Notes under the pieces: generated by a model
Told to the model about the DNA's origin: nothing
The model's database searches: none
Seen by the model: only the letters and a program-made list of their open reading frames with translations
Translations under genes and position numbers: made by a program
DNA from: Margaritifera margaritifera
Lineage: Eukaryota > Mollusca > Bivalvia > Unionida > Margaritiferidae
NCBI GenBank assembly: GCA_029931535.1
Contig: JAQPZY010001695.1
Location: 3,476,501-3,540,500 of the forward strand
Length of the DNA: 64,000 bases
Direction of reading: 5' to 3'
Shown: in pieces, positions 57,780-64,000 of the stretch
How positions within the stretch are numbered: position 1 is the first letter of the stretch
Layout of the letters: each line of letters starts with the position of its first letter

Positions 57780-58790
57780 TTTCTCAAGCATGATTGTATC
57801 CAGCCTTTTTGAAGAAAAGTATGGACATAGTATCTATACTTACATCGTATGTCACACTTTCCTTTCTGCTGTATAACTTTAAAGCCATTTGAGATTAAGG
57901 GATGAAATTTGGTATACTCATACATCATCACAAGAAGGTGTGTCACATACTACAGTGTTGCTTCTGTCTTCAAGATCAAGGTCACATTTAAATATTTTAC
58001 TTTTTCAATCACACTTTTTCTTCTGTTCCAATGCTTTAAAGCTGTTTGAGATAAAGGTGTGAAACTTGGTATAGTTATACAACATTATTAGAAGATGTGT
58101 CATGTACCATATTTGGGGTCCTATCTTCAAGGTCAAGGTTATGGCTCAATATTTTCCATTTTCCATCACATTTTTCCTTCTGCTGTATAACCTTAAAGCT
58201 GTTTGAGATTAAGGATTGAAACTTGGTGTACTTATACATCATCATCAAAAGGTGTGTCACATACCTGATTGGGGTTTCAATCTTCAAGGTCAAGAACACA
58301 GCTTACTATTCTACTTTTTCCATCACACTTTCCCTTCAGGTCTAAAACTTTAAATCCATTTGAGATTGTGGGATGAAACATTGTATACATGTACTTCATC
58401 ACTAGAAGGTGTGTTGCATACTACATTGGTGGTCCTATCTCCAAGGTGTATGTCATGGCTCAATATTTTATGTTTTTCATCACAATTTCTTTTCCACTTT
58501 ATGGCTTTAGACCTGTTTCAGATTTTGCAATCCAGCTTGGTGTACATATATGTCATCATTAGCAGGTGCATTGTGTACCGCATTAGAGGTCTTTTCTTCA
58601 AGGTCAGTGTCATGATGTTACATATTGAATATTTTCTATTACACCTTCTTTTCCACTGTATAATTTAAGAGCCATTGGAGATAAAGCGATGAAACTTGGT
58701 ATACCTATATGTTGTCACTCAGAGGTCTCTTGCATACCACATTGGTGGTCCTAGCTTTTTTGATGCCCAGTAACTTTACAGCCTTGTCAT
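57780..58790 (+). repeat. ~157 bp tandem family, about 6 units
   Basis: The point 'gaaacttggta' or a close variant falls at about 57904, 58061, 58219, 58374, 58531 and 58690, a spacing of 155-159 bp. Each unit also has 'catcatca..agaaggtgtgtc', 'ggtcctatcttcaaggtcaa', 'ccatcacactttcctt' and 'tttgagataaagg'. It lies in the putative intron between exons 4 and 5. Related diverged copies are at 24.2-24.8 and 33.2-33.9 kb. Confidence 0.9.
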
Positions 58791-59132
58791 AGTTAGATTT
58801 CATAATTTTGTGACCTCACCATGTTAGGTTGGGGACAAAATTAAAGGAATTTGCTTGTTGCCCTTGGAGTTACATAACTTAGTATGTGATTTTGTCATGA
58901 GGAGTAGAAAGTAATACAGGCATTAGTGAAAACTAGGTCACTATGACCTATATATATTAATTCAGTGATTTGTGTTTACCTTTGGTTGGTGCCCCATAAA
59001 TAAAAATGAATTTACAGTGTTAATGGTTTGTCAGCCATACTGCCATTGTCAATTTTCTTTTTATAATTTTTATTGTTGTTGTTCTTTTTTTTTTTTTTCT
59101 TCTTCTTTTTATAATTATTATTATTATTTTAG

Positions 59133-59218
59133 ACCCTCCATTTTATTGATGAACTGGAAGCATACCATCGTATTGTTCTGGAGGAGAATATGACAACATC
59201 AAATACCATGGCCCCTGG
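59133..59218 (+). CDS. candidate exon 5 of the unrecognised gene
   Basis: Acceptor 'ttattattattttag' and donor CCTGG|gtaggt bound 86 nt. The phase 0 start fits exon 4. It encodes 'TLHFIDELEAYHRIVLEENM' then 'TTSNTMAP' and two bases of a Gly codon. The first 20 residues look like an amphipathic helix. No later exon with matching phase was found before the window ends, so the gene is incomplete here: about 150 residues are visible without a stop. Confidence 0.65.
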
Positions 59219-59699
59219 GTAGGTATTCATGATAATGATGTATAATATTTTATACCCAATTACAGATCCTTTAGATCATTTAAGTTTGCAGACAAAGCTA
59301 GAAAAAAAATTCTTTTTTTACCTCCAGGCCAATAATGTTGGTAGAGCATAGAACTTTTTTGCCCATTTGTTTGTGTGTTTGTTCATACTTGTGTTTGAGT
59401 GTTCATTTGTGTTTTACACCCTCAATATCTTGGACCCTTTTACATACACACTGGTATGTAGATGCATCTCAAGGAGAAAACCTCAGCCATACATAAAGTG
59501 TAGGTGACTTTGTACTAATTTCATATTTATTCCTGAATTATTAGTTTTTGTTTGGTACACCAGTTTTCTATGGTGGGGGCTGTCCAGGTTCAACATGAAA
59601 TCATCCCTTCTACTCATTAAGTTTCAGAGTAAGTGACAATTTTAATAAAATAAACCAGCTCTTCTAACAATTTCATAAATTTTGATGGATTTATTGGGC

Positions 59700-59700
59700 A

Positions 59701-59732
<32 letters not shown>
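59700..59732 (+). repeat. (GA)n microsatellite
   Basis: Preceded by the flank 'gatggatttattgggcag', as at 56753-56770. Confidence 0.92.
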
Positions 59733-59990
59733 AAAGATTGTAAAATTTTGTACTAATGAAATGACATCACAGATTTCCCTAGTTTTGGTTACGGAGATGC
59801 TTGTTTTGTGTCTGACATTACGAAAATGTATCAGAACAAATGTCTTTGTGAACAGGACTAGGATATTCCACTACTGAGCTTTTCTACACATTGTACTTTC
59901 AGCTGCAAATTGACAGATTAAGAAATCAGATTCTTAAATTGTGAAATAGCAGTGATGATCAGAAAAATCATTCCGAGGCAGAATGACTAC
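59733..59990. other. non-coding, nothing recognised
   Basis: No motif-bearing open frame or repeat was seen. Confidence 0.5.
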
Positions 59991-59993
59991 ATG

Positions 59994-60898
59994 GTTAAAT
60001 GATATCAAGTACATATCTACCGCATAATAAACCAAATAGTGTAAATGGATGGAATGGTTAAATGATATCAAGTACATATCAACTGCATAATAAACCAATT
60101 AGTGTAAATGGATGGAATGGTTAAATGATATCAAGTACATATCTTCCGCATAATAAACCAAATAGTGTCAATGGATGGAATGGTTAAATGATATCAAGTT
60201 CATATCTACTGCATAATAAACCAATACAGTATCAAGTACATATCTACTGTATAATAAATCAATTAGTGTAAATGGATGGAATGGTTAAATGATATCAAGT
60301 ACATATCTACTGCATAATAAACCAATTAGTGTAAATGGATGGAATGGTTAAATGATATCAAGTACATATCTACTGCATAAATAAATCAATTAGTGTAAAT
60401 GGATGGAACGGTTAAATGATATCAAGTTCATATCTACTGCATAATAAACCAATTAGTGTAAATGGATGGAATGGTTAAATGATATAAAGTACATATCTGC
60501 TGCATAATAAACCAATTAGTGTAAATGGATGGAATAGTTAAATGATATCAACTACATATCTACTGCATAATAAATCAATTAGTGTAAATGGATGGAACGG
60601 TTAAATGATATCAAGTTCATATCTACTGCATAATAAACCAATTAGTGTAAATGGATGGAAAGGTAGAATGATATCAAGTTCATATATACTGCATAATAAA
60701 CCAAATAGTGTAAATGGATGGAATAGTTAAATGATATCAAGTACATATCTACTGCATAATAAACCAATTAGTGTAAATGGATGGAATAGTTAAATGATAT
60801 CAAGTACATATCTACTGCATAATAAATCAATTAGTGTGAATGGATGGAATAGTTAAATGATATCAAGTACATATCTACTGCATAATAAACCAAATAGT
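59994..60898 (+). repeat. 63 bp minisatellite, about 14-15 units
   Basis: The unit is 'aatgatatcaagtacatatc', 'tactgcataataaaccaatt', 'agtgtaaatggatggaatgg', 'tta'. One unit (about 60183-60250) lacks the central 'tagtgtaaatgg' part, one has an extra A, and variants (aagtaca/aagttca, accaaat/accaatt) recur in patterns suggesting higher-order duplication. The repeats have no unique spacers. Confidence 0.96.
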
Positions 60899-63240
60899 AT
60901 TATTGGTGAAAAGGGAGTTGACACTGAACAGTTTCTTTCCAAATAATTATGGCAAAAATCAAATGGTATGTTTGACTTGCCATATCTAATTTAGTCTCAT
61001 TGATTAAAAGAAATCCAACAAAAATAATCATTTTCATTCCCTTTAAAATATTCACAAGTGTAAATTTTACAGAAAATTTTAGGTTTGCATGGTGCTGTTG
61101 TCTACTACTATTGAACTTCTCCATGTTCTCTGTGATGACAGACATCTGCATTAAAGGTTAAGAATAGTACAGAATATGAATCCGAATGATTGAATGAATA
61201 ATTAATTAATTAAAATGATATTCATCAGCTAATAATGAGATAAGAATAAAATCTGCTACAATAAAGCCTTTCATTTCAGAGGCACAACTCTGTCTCTGGT
61301 TGTAACAGTTTTGAAGAAAAAAAAATCACTTCTTATTATTTGGTATTCAATTTTAAAATGATCTAAAACAAACATTGATGCAAAAAAAATATTTATAAAA
61401 ATGCACAAGGCAAATAAATGTTTACAAATTAAATATTTATAAATTCACACATAGAATACGCACTGTATCATGTATATCGTTGATAACCTTGGTTTACTAC
61501 TTGGACCATGGTTCTGAAAGTTGGACCCTAATTTTTCAAGCTGATGGGCAAGTCTGCCCATTGACAACAAAAAACCAATTTGAAACACAGTTTATTTCTT
61601 AACCCTTTTTCGTCTACACTCATAAAAGTATGTGGATGCATCTCAAGGAGAGTAACTCACCCATACAAAAAGTAGGTAACTGTGATAAAATTTTCATGCT
61701 TGAGTGGTGTTGGTATTTAGCCATTTGTTGATTATATCTCATCTTTAAAGGGCAAATATGGAGGTTTCTGTTTTCAGGGTCAGAAGAGCACAGGTCAAGG
61801 TCACTAACTTAAAGAAGATGTATAGTCTGTCATGGGGCAGGGGTTAGAGGGAAATCACAGAAATGTAAAACATATATATCCAATGTCACACAGATTCATA
61901 TGTGTGTATGCATAGCTAGGCCACTGATAAATATCACAAGCAATGTTACTACTGTATAGTTTGTACAGGTAAAGGTCTGAAATTGGCTCCTGCTGTGGTC
62001 AGGTTCATTGTTTATCCCATCATTTTGTTTAATGTGCTGACCCATTGTGCGAATGCAATAAAATCAGCAAGGGGTATCATAAAACCCATTGTGGCTGCAA
62101 TAAAATCCATGACAGAGTTCCACAAGATTTAATAGTGAATGGACATCCAGCAGACAAAGTAAATATTCACCAGACTTAGTTGACATCCACTCATACAGAC
62201 TGGACACCTAATCACATGCTCCCTGTGTCCATGTCCAAGCTATTGAGTGCACAATCTGAAATCCATGATGCATATACTGTCTGTCTGTCCATCTGTTACC
62301 AATTTTGTTTCTGCACAGCAAAAACTTCAAAGCACAAGAGCTATACACTTTCTCAAGAGAGTTGTGGCAGTGTCTCATTTCTAAAGCTCCAAAGTTTTTT
62401 TTTCAGCTGGAAATGATCTGTCGGTTATAAATTTTAGAAATGGTTTTTACAAAAGTTCTAGTTGAAAAAAACCTACCAGTTGCCATCGATGACAAGCCTG
62501 GTCTATGTTTCACACAATGTTTCCAGATTTGGCTATTGCGAAGAAATACAGTTGTGCCAGAACAAAAATTAGTGCAATTATTAAAGTGTTGGCAAAGGAG
62601 AATATGTCTTTTGTATGTCTCCTGTAGCTAAGCATCTTCATGATGCTCATTTTAGCATTGCAACAGAGAGCAGTACTGATTTGAGTGACACCAAGCTGTA
62701 CCCTATTGTAGTTCATTTTTTTGAGCCAGTGCTTGGATGGGTCATCAGTCTTTTTGCTTTTGTTGCCAGAAATGAAAGTGGGCAATACTGGTGAAAACAT
62801 CTTCAGTTAGGTTTACTAAAACATAAGGTGTGAGGAACAAAGGATTTGATAAGACTTTTCTGAACATGCATTTTATTGGCATTCTAGTGGACAACAGATT
62901 TATTTATTTTCATTGATGTGTTTTAATATTATAACAGTGGCAAACATTTCATTGCATTTTGAGCCTTTTGGCATTAGTCAGTCAATCTTGCAATTTAGGA
63001 CACAAAAAAGAAACATTTTCATCTGATGGTATGTCATGTGCTTGGGTCACTGCTGTTGAATATTTGAGGGTTTTTTTTGTTTTTTTTTTAGAGTATGAGG
63101 GTAAGTAAAAAAAAATGTAGAAACCATGCATTTCCATTAAAGATTTTTACCCCCCCCCCCCCCGACTCCCAGCTCCCAGTATATAAAAATGCACCAGATT
63201 GCACAATTTTCTGTATGTCTTTTTAAAAATTTCAAGCGGA
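60899..63240. other. non-coding, no supported gene
   Basis: 'gatgcatctcaaggaga' near 61634 repeats a segment near 59462, and 'gggtcagaagagcacaggtc' near 61778 belongs to the tandem family at 63.3 kb. A C-run lies at 63151-63163. Open frames at 62180-62800 on both strands lack recognisable motifs. Confidence 0.5.
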
Positions 63241-63249
63241 GCATGCTCT

Positions 63250-63860
63250 TGGATCCCCCTAGCTTGTCGTACCTTTGGTATGTATTCGTGGCTTTGCCAC
63301 TCAGCAGTGCTCAGATTTTATATTCTCTAGGGTTAGCATCTCTGGTAAAGGAGAACCCTATCGATTTTGAGGTCAAAAGAGCAAAGGCCAAGTTCATAGT
63401 GACTGAAAGCAGAAATATGGTTTCTTTGCAATAACTGGAGTTATCCACCATCTACAGTTACCACACACTGTGGATGAACTTATTGATTTTGGAGTCAGAA
63501 GGTCAATGGTCAAAGTTGCTGACTACTGGAATAAAAATGATTCTGCACATTAACATTAGTTCTGCATCACATACTGCATCCAAACATTGTGGATGGCTTG
63601 TACTTGGGATAAGAAAGAAGCCTACTGGTTTTGGGTTGAGAAGGTCAAAGGTCAAGGTCACTGTGACTGAAAGAAGAAAGATGGCTTCCGTACAATAACA
63701 TTACTTCTAAATTTCAAATATGTGCCTATCTTTGTGGATGACTTGTACTTAATAACAGGAAGAAACCTATCAATTTTGGGATCATTAGGTCAAAGGTCAA
63801 CGTCTCTTTGACAGAAGAAAAATGGTTTCTGCACACAAATCACCAAAGGAGACAATTTCA
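63250..63860 (+). repeat. ~120-147 bp tandem family, four to five units
   Basis: 'cctatcgattttgaggtcaa' and variants recur at about 63356, 63478, 63620 and 63767, each followed by 'aaaggtcaaggtcac' and 'gactgaaagaagaaa.atgg' variants and 'tgtggatg(a/g)cttgtact'. The pattern is typical of molluscan tandem repeats. Open frames through it are repeat translations. Confidence 0.85.
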
Positions 63861-64000
63861 TACTGGGCCAGCATATAATGTGCCATTCATGTTTCTCTTG
63901 TTTTGACACTTTTTCATGAATCTATCATTGGGCACCATCTGCAGAGTGACATTCTTATGTTGAAGTCTGCTGCTATGAATGTTACCTTTAATAGCAGCAA

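Noticed and set aside
59994..60898. Regular repeat array considered as a CRISPR-like array
   Set aside because: Units are contiguous with no unique spacers, and the setting is eukaryotic; it is a minisatellite.
61770..61800. Micro-exon between 'gttttcag' and 'caggtcaagg'
   Set aside because: The sequence belongs to the dispersed 'ggtcagaaga..aggtcaaggtcac' repeat also seen at 63.3-63.8 kb, so the splice-like edges are repeat features.
62380..62640. Further exon(s) of the spliced gene, with an acceptor 'ttttttttcag' at about 62405
   Set aside because: The phase needed after exon 5 gives an immediate in-frame stop (TGA) in this segment.

Overview
This is AT-rich, intron- and repeat-dominated eukaryotic DNA, most likely from a marine invertebrate and best matching a bivalve or other mollusc. 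The reasons are dense TA, GA/CT, CA, AAT and TACA microsatellites, degenerate ~140-160 bp tandem families with cores such as GAAACTTGGTA and 'ggtcaaaggtcaaggtcac', degraded non-LTR retrotransposons and mariner elements, foldback and hAT-type MITEs, and a Polinton/adintovirus-like gene block. The organism call is inference from repeat style; no marker gene fixes the species. No rRNA, tRNA, CRISPR or prokaryotic gene organisation was seen.

Layout. (1) 1-2.5 kb: the right part of a Polinton (Maverick)/adintovirus-like element. It holds the tail of one upstream ORF, an intact double-jelly-roll major capsid-like gene, a small CxxC/HPSQ/HxxC protein and a C5 (adenovirus-type) protease-like gene whose cysteine box is unusual. 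The four reading frames are packed head to tail with 13-22 nt A/G-rich spacers and share one AATAAA signal. A ~60 bp minisatellite follows at 2.8-3.3 kb. (2) 3.3-17 kb: intergenic DNA with a 4.5 kb hairpin, microsatellites and pieces of dispersed repeats. (3) 17-39 kb: a mosaic of diverged segmental duplications. Several modules occur two to five times, interrupted by a hAT MITE with a visible target duplication, an inactivated mariner transposase, LINE 3' ends and tandem families. A ~1.3 kb direct duplication at 34.7-37.2 kb carries a large palindrome at the end of each copy. (4) 39-43 kb: a 5'-truncated, mutated LINE reverse transcriptase with a poly(A) tail lies between two diverged copies of one ~400 bp sequence. 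(5) 44-48 kb: microsatellites and two inverted-repeat elements. (6) 48.5-59.2 kb: a candidate spliced host gene on the + strand. A CRE-like site and an ATG exon are followed by four short internal exons whose splice phases agree; I do not recognise the protein. Its introns hold a tandem duplication, a SINE candidate and an RNase H-type LINE remnant. (7) 57.8-64 kb: three long tandem arrays (157 bp, 63 bp and ~140 bp units).

Functional reading: the only intact multi-gene unit is the virus-like capsid/protease cluster, a virion-morphogenesis set. The only likely cellular gene is the unnamed spliced gene in the right quarter. Most of the rest is mobile-element debris and tandem repeats.
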